NCBI GenBank assembly: GCA_029216955.1
Contig: JANAVB010044018.1
Span: 2,947,359 to 3,011,358, forward strand
Reading direction: 5' to 3'
DNA from: Iris pallida
Taxonomy: Eukaryota > Streptophyta > Magnoliopsida > Asparagales > Iridaceae
DNA: 64,000 bases
In this document: one piece after another, positions 35,586-45,497 of the stretch
How the letters are laid out: each line of letters opens with the position of its first letter
Position numbering within the stretch: position 1 is the stretch's first letter
The notes under the pieces: model-generated
What the model was told of the DNA's origin: nothing
The model's database searches: none
The model's input: only the letters and a program-made list of their open reading frames with translations
Position numbers and translations under genes: made by a program

Positions 35586-36582
35586 TGTTTGTCATTAAAA
35601 TATCAAAGACAGGTATTACAGAAATACTGAAATTGATTGTAAACTTGCTTGTACAAAGAAAAACCTAGAAAGAAATCCTAGGAAACAATCTAAGTATAAT
35701 TATTTAGTTTTTGATTCTAGGGGTGACGGTGGAGGCTTAGGAAAGTATATCAACTCTGCCTTACTCCTTGGACTATCCGACGCAGTCTCCAGCTCTTGAA
35801 GAAATTGCCCTTCGTAGGTTGCCACCCTCTTGTAGGGGTGTAGCACCCTGCTATTTATAGTGATATTTGTTTTGAGCCGCATAGATGACCCATGACCACG
35901 TGGCTAATCAGCACGTAAAGACCCGCTCTTTGGCCGCCAGCTATCGATTTGTTAGGATTTTGTTGCAGCAAATCCGGGTGGTTGAGACTTGGGCAACCTG
36001 CCATGTATCCTGTCGTAGGATAGGATTAATCTGCTGGAGTCATTTTGAGCCGCATGAGTCTTTCAGTCTTCGGCCATGCTGGGCCACATAAGACTTATAC
36101 GGTTTAGGTCGTAGTCTCCCTTAGCTTAAGGATTTTTGAGCTGCGTAGATTCTGTATTTTGGATCGTATAAAGCTCATGCGGCTTAGTTTACAGTCTCCC
36201 TTGGCTGCATGAAGCTTAGAGACTTTAGGGCCGTATAGGTTAAGCCGCATAAGGTTCATGCGACTCGGGTAGCAATCCTTCTGGCCGTATGACTATGTTT
36301 AGGCACATGAACCTGATATGACATTTTGTCTGATCACGTCTTATCTTTTTTGTCAGAGTGTCAGGGCTGTCATTTTTGACAAAGTTTTTCAACTTTATCA
36401 GAAGGACTAATCAACTTGGCCGCATATCTTCCTTCTGCGGCTCGAATCAGTCTGGTTGCAGACGGGCTACATGGGGTGCTGAATCTGTCATGCGGCTCTC
36501 CTTTATGCGGACCAGTTTGGCCCAAAGTACTCATGCGGCCAGTTGTGATCCGCATGAATCCCATATTTTACATGCTTTTACA
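35586..36582 (-). repeat. 3' LTR of T2
   Basis: This 997-bp LTR contains nine exact CCGCAT/ATGCGG motifs (for example 35877, 36050, 36178, 36245, 36420, 36490, 36505, 36533, 36550). Several further sites have changed to CCGTAT, CCACAT or CTGCAT. The other LTR keeps 14 exact copies. Confidence 0.92.
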
Positions 36583-36602
36583 AGATCTCCTTCAAAGTTT
36601 TC
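36583..36602 (-). promoter_or_regulatory. Polypurine tract of T2
   Basis: The minus strand reads AACTTTGAAGGAGATCT directly before the 3' LTR. The corresponding site in T1 is GAAGGGGGTCT, so this copy has lost part of its G run. Confidence 0.75.
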
Positions 36603-37052
36603 AAATTTCAAATTTGGAATACTTTGAATAAGAAGCATGGAGATGTGCCAAGTCGCAGGGAGTCTTCAAGTCAGGAGAGACCTTTAGCCCTAGGGAGATC
36701 TTGAGCCATAGGAAATTTTGAGCCACAGAGAGATCTTAAGCCGCAGAGAAATTTTGAGCCGTAGAGAGATCTTGAGCCAAAGAGAGACTCCATCCAGTCT
36801 GCCAACTGTCACTGCTGTATTCAATTTTTTTGATTTGGTTTTAGATTTGGGTTCTCTTTTCGAGATAAAGCCGACGGTTACTAGGGATAAAATCCTCAAA
36901 CATCGTCATTATCTTTAATGATCTCGAGAATCAAAGTGGTACTTTGGAATCTCTCTTCGAGATAAAGTCGACGGTTACTAGGGATAAAATCTCCAAACGT
37001 CGTCATTATCTTTAATGATCTTGAGAATCGAAGCGGCACTCTTCAGAAACTC

Positions 37053-37060
37053 TATAAATA
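37053..37060 (+). promoter_or_regulatory. TATA box of the T2 plus-strand gene
   Basis: TATAAATA followed by GGGG lies 75 bp upstream of the ATG at 37135. T1 has the same box at 49179-49186 in the equivalent place. It implies a promoter inside the element pointing opposite to gag. Confidence 0.65.
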
Positions 37061-37134
37061 GGGGTCATTTGGAGAGAGATTTTTTGCTTTCACCTTCTTC
37101 TCCTTCATCTTCATCTTTCTGTCTCAATTTTGCC

Positions 37135-38225
37135 ATGGCTCCAAAAGCTTCCAAGTTGACTAGTGCTGCGGCCAAAGGGAAGGGACTTGCCTCTCCGTCG
37201 AGAGCGATGGACTCTCCTTCCATTCATTCTGACGTGCAACCCCCTATCAAGGGTAAGGACGGTGGGAAGATGATGACTAAAATTTTGAATGACCATATCG
37301 TATATTTTACGCGCGGTCCTATCATATATCACCTATGTGATTTAAGCCTAGTTGATGCATGCCCTATCTCATTTGGACCGTATGTGTTCTGTATGATAGG
37401 GCCGCATGGACTGAGCCGCATAAATGTTACACATCTGAACCTGAACCGCATAAGTGCCCCAAGACTGATCCGCATGAGCACTTTATGACTAAGTCGTATA
37501 AGTGCCTCATAACTGAGCCACATGAGCACTTCATGACTGAGCCGACCTCATGACTGGGCTGCATGAGCACTTCTTAACTGAACTACATAAGTGCCTCATG
37601 ACTGAGCCGCATGAGCACTTCATGACTGAGCCGGCCTCATGATTGGGCTGCATGAGCACTTTATGACTGAGCTGTATAAGTGCCTAAATGCCTCATGACT
37701 GAGCCGCATGGGCACTTCATGACTGAGCCGCATAAGTGCCTCATGACTGAGCCACATGAGCACTTCATGACTGAGCTGCATAAACTGCATAAGTGCCTCA
37801 TGACTGAGCTGCATGAGCACTATTTGGCTAGGCCGCATAACTGGCTAGGCCGCATAACTGAAAGAAGGAGCCCATTCACTTTGTCTTTATATGAATTTCT
37901 TCTTTCTTTGATTTTTGCAGCATCTATGCCGAAGGATGAGACCATTGTGAAGGAGGAGACGCTGCCCCCTTTCATCAAATAAGAGTCACCGTTTGTTAAG
38001 GAGGAGGTGATACCAAATATTGAGGTAAAAGAAGAGCTGGTATCCATCTAGGAGGGAATTACTTCCAAGATTGAGGCTGCTGTAAAGGAGGAACCCAGGT
38101 CTGAGGGTAGTAGCACTGGGAGTTCTGACCCTCCTGCTCCCGTCGAAGACCTTAATCAAATAGATCTTTCGTATGCAAAATGCCTGAGGGAATGGTATAT
38201 GCCTCAACACAACTATGATCCTTGA
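37135..38225 (+). pseudogene. T2 plus-strand extra gene (two exons, short version)
   Basis: Exon 1 runs from ATG 37135 to 37252 and encodes MAPKASKLTSAAAKGKG through PPIK. A canonical donor (GGTAAGG) opens an intron of 668 bp ending in TTTTTGCAG at 37920. Exon 2, 37921-38225, joins in phase and encodes a charged protein with three VKEE-type repeats, ending AKCLREWYMPQHNYDP. Two in-frame stops (37980-37982 and near 38050) break it. Exon 1 matches the first exon of the T1 gene in the MAPK start, the PPIKGK block and intron phase. The plant-mobile-domain part found in T1 is missing. Without the stops it would be about 140 codons. Confidence 0.65.
37402..37860. repeat. Minisatellite in the intron of the T2 plus-strand gene
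   Basis: Imperfect units of roughly 24 bp combine into about 48-bp pairs, with the words TGAGCCGCATGAGCACTTCA and TGAGCCGCATAAGTGCCTCA alternating. Nine exact CCGCAT motifs lie here (37402, 37416, 37446, 37470, 37607, 37704, 37728, 37833, 37850). The chance minus-strand frame rich in Met-Arg-Leu-Ser is a translation of the repeat. Confidence 0.85.
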
Positions 38226-39364
38226 CTATAAGGATCCGTGGTATGCCATGTAATTTCTATTTTCGGGAATATGAAAAATAAACATTCGTATTTGTCTTTG
38301 TGTTTCTGTCTGTATTTAGCTGTAGTTTGTGTTTTGCTTCTTTTGGACACTAGTGTAATCCTTCACTGGAGGTGTAGTCCTATGAATGTAACTAAAAATA
38401 GAATACATTCACTCCATTTTTTGCTTGTGGTATCTGTGGTGCTTGTATTAGAGGGCCTAATACAGCATTTTGATAGAGAATATCCCACTGGGGGACTTTT
38501 TGTGGACCTATTATCCATTTGTGCATCTAGAAATAGAGCAAATAGATTTGAATGATATTTTATGGACCTACTACTCCTTTTTATTGTGCACCGATGGTGC
38601 GAGTAATAGATTAGGAACGAAACCTAACAGGAGTAATAAAGATGTGATAGGTTCGAATAAATGGCAGAGCCTTTCTACTCAGAGATAGTATGGATATGGT
38701 AGAAGTGAACTCTGTAGGGATGTATAGAACAACTCAGAGGTAAGGAGGACGTGGATGTTCTAGGATCGAGTGTACAACAACGTAGGGGTGGTTGTACGAG
38801 ATATCCCGCAGGGGGACTTTCGGTGGACCTATTACTCTTCTGTACACAGGTGGTACGAGTAACAGATTTTGGGACAAAACCCAACAGAGGTAATATGGAC
38901 GTGATGGATTTTGTGGTCTTAACACTATGTCTTTATCCCGAACTGGGTACAAGTGTTAAGTTAAGAGATTATCAGGATCAGAGGTAATATGGACGTGACA
39001 CACGATAATCAGAAATGATTTTTAGTGGACCTATTACCCTTCTGCGCACTGGTGGTGCGAGTAATAGATTCGAGACAAAACCTAGCAAAAGTAATATGGA
39101 CGTGATAGGTTTTATGGCCTTAACACCATATCTTTTATCCCAGATAGGGTACATATGTTAAGTTAGGAGATTGTCTATATCAGAGGTAATATGGACGTGA
39201 TATATGACAATTGAAACATCAGAGTGGAAGTTCAGAGGTATCAATATACGTGACTTGTCACTCAGAGAGATGCAATGTGAGTCCCCTCGTAGGGAACAGA
39301 GTGTAAGTTCAGAGGTACCTGATGTACATAACTCGATTCTCTAGGCAGTATGGGGATGTTCTTA
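38226..39364. repeat. Subrepeat region of T2 between the extra gene and the integrase relic
   Basis: Diverged units contain GTGGACCTATTACTCTTCTG and CAGAGGTAATATGGACGTGA. Clear copies of the second word lie near 38884, 38980, 39076 and 39181. The unit length is variable, about 100-200 bp. A similar GGTAATATGGACATGATAG repeat occupies the same place in T1 (54284-54510). No gene is seen. Confidence 0.75.
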
Positions 39365-40090
39365 GACATAGTATTTTTTTAAGAACTTGTCGTTTATGGG
39401 CATCATGAGCAAGTCCCTATTCTGCTTTGCGAGCCGGTATGCGCCATTGGAGAACACAGTCTCGATAATGTATGGACCCTCCCATTTAGGCTAGAATTTG
39501 CCAGGGGTCTTGTGAGTCATGACCATTGGTCGGCGAACGGACAAGACGAGATCGCCGACTTGGAATATTGGATTGCCTTGGGGCAATCTCATTACAGTTT
39601 GGCGGAACCGCTCGATATAGTTCCTTGTTAGCTCCCTCTCTCCCTGGATGACGTCCATGAGAGACGACATTGTCACATCATGCCCCACTTCGTAGAACCT
39701 CTCCAGGAACATGTGCTTGAAGCCGTCACAAGAATGGATGCTGTTGTCGGGAAGGTTGCGGTACCAGTCGAATGCGATCCCCTCCACTGCTCCGATGAAC
39801 AATCGTGTGAGGATGGCGTCACTATACGGCAAGTGGTCGGTTGTGACCTCAAAGTAAGTCATGTACCGACTAGCAGAGGTCTTCCCGTCATATAAATCGA
39901 TATAAAATGGCTTGTACCATAGGGGAAAATGAACATCTCTCCATACAACGGGATATGGCTGCTGTATTCTGAGGTCTCGGGAGGAGTCTCGGGCATTGAA
40001 CATTGCTCGAAGCTCCTGGACTTCCCTTCTTGCCTCCTTGGCTTCATCCGTAGCTGAAGGAACGGATGCTCCTAGAGGATCATCACCCAA
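39365..40090 (-). pseudogene. T2 gag core fused directly to the integrase C-terminus
   Basis: Minus-strand residues include LYDGKTSASRYMTYFEV, AFDWYRNLPDNSI, FLERFYEVG and YIERFRQTVMRLP, the Retrotrans_gag core of Tat elements (nucleocapsid/capsid). Immediately after RLPQGNP the same frame reads FQVGDLVLSVRRPMVMTHK and then, past a stop, WEGPYIIETVFSNGAYRLA, the conserved end of gypsy integrase/pol. Everything between (protease, RT, RNase H, integrase core) is missing. The reading frame is kept across the junction. This is an internal deletion joining gag to the pol end. Confidence 0.85.
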
Positions 40091-40141
40091 AGGAGGGGCG
40101 GTCGTATTGGAGTCCGCGTTGATTGTGGGTTCCGAGCTTGT

Positions 40142-41071
40142 TTATCCGGGCGTCTTTGCTGGTTGAGTTGGCAAGGTAGCTTTGATTTCGTCTACTAACT
40201 TGATCAAGGACAAGAGCATGGCTTCAAGTACTTCTGGACGTTGTCCGTCAGTAGGCGCTTCATGGTCATCAGCGGCCATAAAGACTGTTCGTACATGGGT
40301 AGAGGTGGAAGGGACCGTAGCAGAGGTGCTTTCTATGTCGTATTCTCGTACTGAGAAATCGTCGGAGAATGTCGGAATGTCATCTTCCTCAGACTCGGAA
40401 GGGGTGCTACCCCCTGTGAAGGAAGTCGCATCGTCTTGGCGAGGGCGGTCGCCCTCAGGGAAGTCCAAGTCTGTTACGTAATTCAGGGGAATCTCCACCC
40501 CCTGTGTATGCTCTTGGTACACCGGGTTGTCACATATATTGAGGGGACTGCTACCCCCAGCTTCATCTACTCTCATGGAGGCCGAAGGTGCACCCCTATG
40601 TACTGGAAGCTTCTTTCTAGATCGAGTGCCTAAATAGACACCCCCTGTGGCTGTCGGTGGCAACCCTCCAGATGAGAGTTTCCTTGCAGTGCTGGTTGAG
40701 ATTGCCGGGCTGGAAGAGCCTGTCTTCTTTTCCCCCTTGCCGGGAGAAACCTTTCGAGTTGAATTACAGAAGGCGAAAGGAAACTCCTCGTCTCCCGTAA
40801 TTTACACTTGTTTCTCGAGTCGTTGGCAGACAGGTGCTGGCTGCTGCAGTCGTTAGAAAACGGACTACCGATCTTCAGGTGCTGGCGATTCGTCGCAGCA
40901 GTAGTTGATGATGACTTGGGTGCAACGATGTCCTAATAGGGACTCATCGCATGCCAAGGTTGCCTTGCGTTTGTGAGTAATCACCTCACGCAAGTCGATA
41001 GCCGGCTGATCTACCTTTGCATCGAACTTGTGGACTCGGGTATCCCGATCATACATATGCGTAGGTGTCAT
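40142..41071 (-). pseudogene. T2 gag, middle part
   Basis: This frame is in phase with the gag core at 39491-40090 and is separated from it by a single stop at 40142-40144. It is hydrophilic, rich in Ser, Thr and acidic residues, and contains a QGVEIPLN block that is also found in the T1 gag (QGVDIPLN). It links the N-terminal repeat part to the gag core. Stops occur near 40860 and 40850. Confidence 0.75.
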
Positions 41072-42086
41072 GTTTGCTTCCCTGATCTGAGGCTAGTAAA
41101 AGTACTTGCTCTCGATCATTGGAGGGAGACTTTAAGGACCCACCCTGTCCGTTAGCCCTGGGGGACTGGACGTGGGTAGTTCTGTACAACTTTCCATCAG
41201 GAGCCCGTATAACAGTTAACGGTGCCCGCTGACGGTCAGTAGCTTGGATATTTGACTGGGCTTGTTGGGCCCGTACTGACCTAGACTTCTTCAACTTAGC
41301 GCCTGAAGGCGCATAGTAAGAAGTATCCTGATTAGAATATTGCACATTCTCAATGGACCGCATGGAGTCGGGCCCGCATGAGAGACGGTCGAACACAGAG
41401 CTTCTGACAGGACGGCATGAGACATCCTGTCCGAGGCCAGGATTGGCTGCCGCATAGGCCATCTTCCTGCGGCCAGAGTAGGCAGCCGCATAGGCCATCT
41501 TTCTGCGGATATAGTTGGCTGCCGCATGGGCCATCTTCTTACGGTCAGAGTTGGCATCCGCATGGGTCGTCTGTTTGTGGCCAGAGTTGGCTGCCGCATG
41601 GGCCATCTTCCTGCAGTCAGAGTTGGCAGTCGCATGGGTTGTCTGTCTGCGACCAGAGTTGGCTGCCGCATGGACAGACTGCCCATTTCTTTTATGCGGC
41701 CTCTTCTTTGTCTGCATGGATTTCCCTTGTGCCCCCAAATACTCAGCATCATAGTATTTTTCTTTGCTAGATTTGGGGAGAGTAGGGTCCTCTGCGGTCG
41801 GAAGCAAAGCCACATGAGAGCTTCGATCACCGTCTTGGGCCGCAGAAAGAGCTTCTTCGAGAACTTGGTCGGGGGCAACAATTTTGCATGCCGACGTCCT
41901 GCGAGTTCTCTTTCGGTTGGCTCGCTTCTGTGACGGGCTGGCACTCCCTTCATAGAGCATTTCTTCGAAGGCTTGTTGGTCAAAACGAACCACAAGCATT
42001 TGCTGCATAGAGCTGAGCTTGGACGCGTCGGATTGCGTAACCAGCTTCTCATCAGAGGAGAAGGATGTTCCCAGTAGAGTCGCCAT
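41060..42086 (-). pseudogene. T2 gag N-terminal part with 12-residue repeats
   Basis: The ATG at 42086 lies inside the primer binding site, so the protein begins MATLLG exactly as in T1. After FSSDE and a VVRFDQQAFEEML block (T1: VVHFDQTAYEEML) comes an array of about seven 12-residue units such as HAAANSGRRQTT and YAAANPGLGQDV, then SVFDRL, which is shared with T1. A frameshift near 41060 leads into the middle part. The array is encoded by 36-bp repeats that each carry a CCGCAT motif. Gag would form the particle. This N-terminal extension is typical of the Tat group and its role is unknown. Confidence 0.8.
41440..41700. repeat. 36-bp coding minisatellite in T2 gag
   Basis: CCGCAT recurs at 41450, 41486, 41522, 41558, 41594 and 41666, exactly 36 bp apart or a multiple of it. 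A degenerate copy lies at 41630. The intervening words are GGCCATCTTC and GGCCAGAGTTGGC. The period of 12 codons keeps the frame. Confidence 0.92.
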
Positions 42087-42088
42087 CA
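42071..42088 (-). promoter_or_regulatory. Primer binding site of T2, overlapping the gag start
   Basis: The minus strand reads TGATGGCGACTCTACTGGG next to the 5' LTR. TGGCGACTC is the site used by Tat/Ogre elements, thought to pair with tRNA-Arg. The ATG of gag is contained in it. Confidence 0.8.
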
Positions 42089-43094
42089 TGTTTGTCATTA
42101 AAATATCAAAGACAGGTATTACAAAAACACTGAAATTGATTGTAAACTCGCTTCTACAAAAAAAAGCCTAGAAAGAAATTCTTGGAAACAATCTAAGTAC
42201 AATTGTTTAGTTTTTGATTCTGGGGGGGGGGCGGTGGAGGCTCAGGAATGTGTATCAACTCTGCCTTACTCCTTGGACTATCAGACATATTCTCTAGGTC
42301 TTGATGAAATTTCCCTTCGTAGGTTGCCAGCCTCTTGCATGGTGTAGCACCCTGCTATTTATAGTGATATGTGTTTTGAGCCACATAGATGACCCGTGGC
42401 CACGTGGCTAATCAGCACGTAAAGACCCACTTTTTTGCCGCCAGCTATCGATTTGTTGGGATTTTATTGCAGCAAATCTGGGTGGTTGAGACTTGGTCAG
42501 CCTGCCACGTGTTCTGTTGTAGGATAGGATTAATCTACTGGAGTTATTTTAAGCCGCATGAGTCTTTCAGTCTTCGGCCATACTGGGCCGCATAAGACTT
42601 ATGCGACTTAGGTCGTAGTCCCCCTTAGCTTAAGGATTTTTGAGCCGCATAGATTCTGTATTTTGGGCCGCATAAAGCTTATGCGGCTTATGTTACAGTC
42701 TCCCTTGGCCGCATGAAGCTTAGAGACTTTAGGGCCGCATAGGTTGAGCCGTATAAGGTTCATGCGGCTCAGGTAGCAATCCTTCTGGCCGCATGACTAT
42801 GTTTAGGCACATAAACCCTGACAAGACATTTTATCTGATCACATCTTATCTTTTGTCAGAGTGTCAGAGCTGTCATTTTTGTCAGTTTTGACAGAGTTTG
42901 CCAACTTTATCAGAAGGACTGATCAACTTGGCCGCATATCTTCCTTCTGCGGTTCGAATCAGTCTGGTTGCAGACGGGCCGCATGGGGTGCTGAATCCGT
43001 CATGCGGCTCTCCTTTATGCAGACCAGTTTGGCCCAAAGTACTCATGCGGCCAGTTGTGATCCGCATGAACCCCATCTTTTTCATGCTTCTACA
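42089..43094 (-). repeat. 5' LTR of T2
   Basis: This 1006-bp LTR has 14 exact CCGCAT/ATGCGG motifs (for example 42554, 42588, 42645, 42668, 42681, 42709, 42735, 42762, 42789, 42932, 42979, 43002, 43045, 43062). A given 6-mer is expected about 0.5 times on both strands of this length. A minus-strand TATA box (TATTTATA on the plus strand) lies at 42356-42363. Confidence 0.92.
42356..42363 (-). promoter_or_regulatory. TATA box of the T2 5' LTR
   Basis: The minus strand reads TATAAATA, about 270 bp before the primer site. This is a normal position for the LTR promoter that drives gag. The same box is in the T1 LTR. Confidence 0.65.
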
Positions 43095-43099
43095 GGAAG

Positions 43100-44762
43100 T
43101 AGTCGGCAATGGAAGAAACAACGGTGACAACAGGTATAGGCAGTAGCAGTTGATGGCAGCAGTAGTTTAGCTTTTAGGGTTTGCAAAAAGGAAGAGGTGG
43201 TCGATTATGATATATAGGGTAGGATTATGTAGGAGGTAGTAAATGGATTTTTAATAGGTTTTGGAGTCCAATTGGGTAGTGGATTGGGTACATGCATATA
43301 GAGTTTCCTAATTTGGAAATATTTGTTTGTAGAGTTTCCTTGTTAGGTTTAACCCAAATAAATACTCAATAAATCAGAAATAAATATCTAGTATGGCCCC
43401 TCTACATGGGGATGACCCTAATAAGCTTCCTACAACTTGTTGCACAAGTTTTGGTTTAAGAAAAATTATCTGATTTGAAAATACGCTTTAAAAGTCTATT
43501 TAAAGGGTCTTATGCGCCATTTGAATTTAAATAGCACATGGGACCTCGATTGAGTGGGACACCCTAGGCATGTGTGTAGTAGACTAAAAAATAGTCAAAA
43601 TCATATATTTGGTCATTTAGGTTGGATCGATATCGAATCCTGAAATTAAGTTGGAAGTTACGGCAAGTTTCTCAGTAGGTAACTTCTTGGCCTAAATTGA
43701 CCCCAAAGTTGTGTGTAGCAAAGGATACAGGAAGACATATTTGAGTGGGACATGATATACCAAATCAAAGATAAACTTGTCTAGGTCAAAAGTCATGAAA
43801 GAAGTTTCTAGAGTTTGTCATTTCTTGTGCTCCAAGAATCGAAGCTACGAATGAGTATATTTTATGATCATAAATAAAAGTAGGAAAATATATATATATT
43901 AACCATTATAACTCAATAAAATATATAAATTATATATTTAAAATATGTCAAAAAATAGAGGTCTTACAATTATCATGATTCTTAAGTTTGGGTGTATCTT
44001 CTTTACTTGTGTTCATATATGTCATTAGGCACCATTGTTACTTGCACAACCCTCGAGACCTTGTCATTTTGTTTAGAAAGTAGAACAATGGGGTAGGGAG
44101 AACGATTATATGTGTATGGACTACCTTTCCTTATTTTTTTTAAACCTAGTACCATGAAGGATAGAGTTATGTTGCTATCCTTGCGGCCACGAAGGTCTAG
44201 GGTTTGACTCGTTTAGCGTAGTTCGCTGAGGGATATGGTGGTTGATTCTATTATTTTGGCAGTTCACGCACACATGGTTGTTCTCATATACGTACCATGA
44301 TTAGAATTGTTCCAGCCTTTGCACAATTCATTCTGTTAAGTTGTTCATGATTCTGTTTTATATGTTGTATATATGGCTTGTTTTATGTATCTTGCTCGTC
44401 CCCTGAGGACTTGGTGATCTTTCCAGGTGTGCGTGTTTTCTTGACTTTTTGCAGGAGTTGCTGCCAGGATCGCGATCTTCTCCTTCCTATCGAAGAGGGC
44501 ATGGCTCTTGGTTTACGCTGCTGCTTATCTTCCTATTTTTGCTATTTCATCCTTTCAAGTTTCATATTGGTAGTAGATTTGTTTCCATCCAGCAACTTGT
44601 ATAAATGACAATTTTACATGGGATTTATAATATCATTATTTTCTTGGTTTTATGGATGAGAATTAGTGTTCCATGATTATACTGCATTTGTAATATAAAT
44701 TTTTTATACGGTTGGCATGTTTATGTACCTAGTCCTACGTATTCTGGAACTGGAGCGTGACA
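43100..44762. other. Unassigned sequence, possibly with LTR remnants
   Basis: No coding frame is supported. The part up to about 43967 ends in GGTCTTACA, whose inverse TGTAAGACC resembles the start of a plant gypsy LTR on the minus strand. The part 44378-44762 ends in GGAACTGGAGCGTGACA, which resembles the 3' end of a plus-strand gypsy LTR. Neither has a partner in the window, so both are only suggestions. Confidence 0.35.
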
Positions 44763-45497
44763 GGAGCCTACATAGGTTCACTAGTGGCTCACCAAAATCC
44801 AACATCAATTGGAGGCAACAGAAATATCGAAGGTGCGTTGGATAATTGCCGTCAGGATGCAACTGACCGGCAATGCACAACACTGGTGGCTTACAGAGGA
44901 AAGAAGGCTTGGTCCAGATAATGTCACTTGGGAGGAGTTTCCCAAACTTTTCCAAGAGATGTATATCCCGGCTACCTTCAGAGCGGAGCTTCAAAGTCAA
45001 TTTCTACATCTCGTACAAGGAAACATGATTGTGGAAGAGTACAATTTGAGTCTACGACTAAGCCATTTTGTACCTACAGTGATCCAAACGGAGAAGGAAA
45101 TGGCGGAGAAATTATACGAAGGCCTGAGCTATAGACTAGAAGATCTTATCGGAGCAGCAACACATACCACTTATTTTGGAGTTCTTACAGCGACACGACG
45201 TCTAGATAGAGTTCACCGGAGGGAGTCAGCCATGAAGAGGCCATCTATACCAGCCACAGCTTAGCTGGGAGTTCTAGTAAAGAAGCATACGACGAACTTT
45301 TATCAGAAGTCCATATAGACACCAGCAACAGCACTACCCGATTGCCACCACTACGGTAAGAAGGGACATATCGCGAGGAATTGCAGACGAAGATTAGGAT
45401 TATGCATACTTTGTGGTTCGGATCAATATCCAATATGAGACTGCCCAAAGAGATGGAGGAACGCACCAGGACCAGCACCAGCACCACTGCCAGCGAG
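44763..45497 (+). pseudogene. Gypsy C gag fragment with zinc knuckles
   Basis: The frame encodes LTGNAQHWWLTEE, then VTWEEFPKLFQEMYIPATFR, LVQGNMIVEEYNL and EMAEKLYEGLSYRLED, the Retrotrans_gag core of a chromovirus-type gypsy element. It is followed by CHHYGKKGHIARNC and CILCGSDQYPI, two CCHC knuckles in which one Cys is Tyr and one His is Tyr. Stops occur near 44775, 44787, 45262 and 45318. The start of gag is missing and the end is interrupted by the gypsy B LTR at 45498. No protease or RT is seen. Confidence 0.85.

Larger units (their letters stand above)
35586..43094 (-). mobile_element. Tat element T2: non-autonomous Ty3/gypsy Tat-lineage element with plus-strand extra gene
   Basis: LTRs 35586-36582 and 42089-43094 begin TGTTTGTC and end TACA. 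The target duplication is GGAAG at 35581-35585 and 43095-43099. The primer site next to the right LTR reads TGGCGACTCTACTGGG on the minus strand, the Tat/Ogre-type site. Minus-strand gag is present but protease, RT, RNase H and most of integrase are deleted. A short spliced gene lies on the opposite strand next to the 3' LTR. The motif CCGCAT/ATGCGG is extremely frequent in the LTRs, in that gene's intron and in gag. T1 at 47908 has the same plan. Confidence 0.9.

Noticed and set aside
37620..37838. Minus-strand repeat protein rich in Met-Arg-Leu-Ser
   Set aside because: It is a translation of the intron minisatellite and is out of context with gag and the plus-strand gene.
37402..37860. Regularly spaced repeats that could be mistaken for a CRISPR array
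   Set aside because: The repeats are imperfect, the spacers are themselves repetitive, and the context is a plant retrotransposon intron.
43100..44762. Solo LTR on either strand
   Set aside because: Suggestive ends (GGTCTTACA near 43967, GCGTGACA near 44762) have no matching partner or target duplication that I can find.
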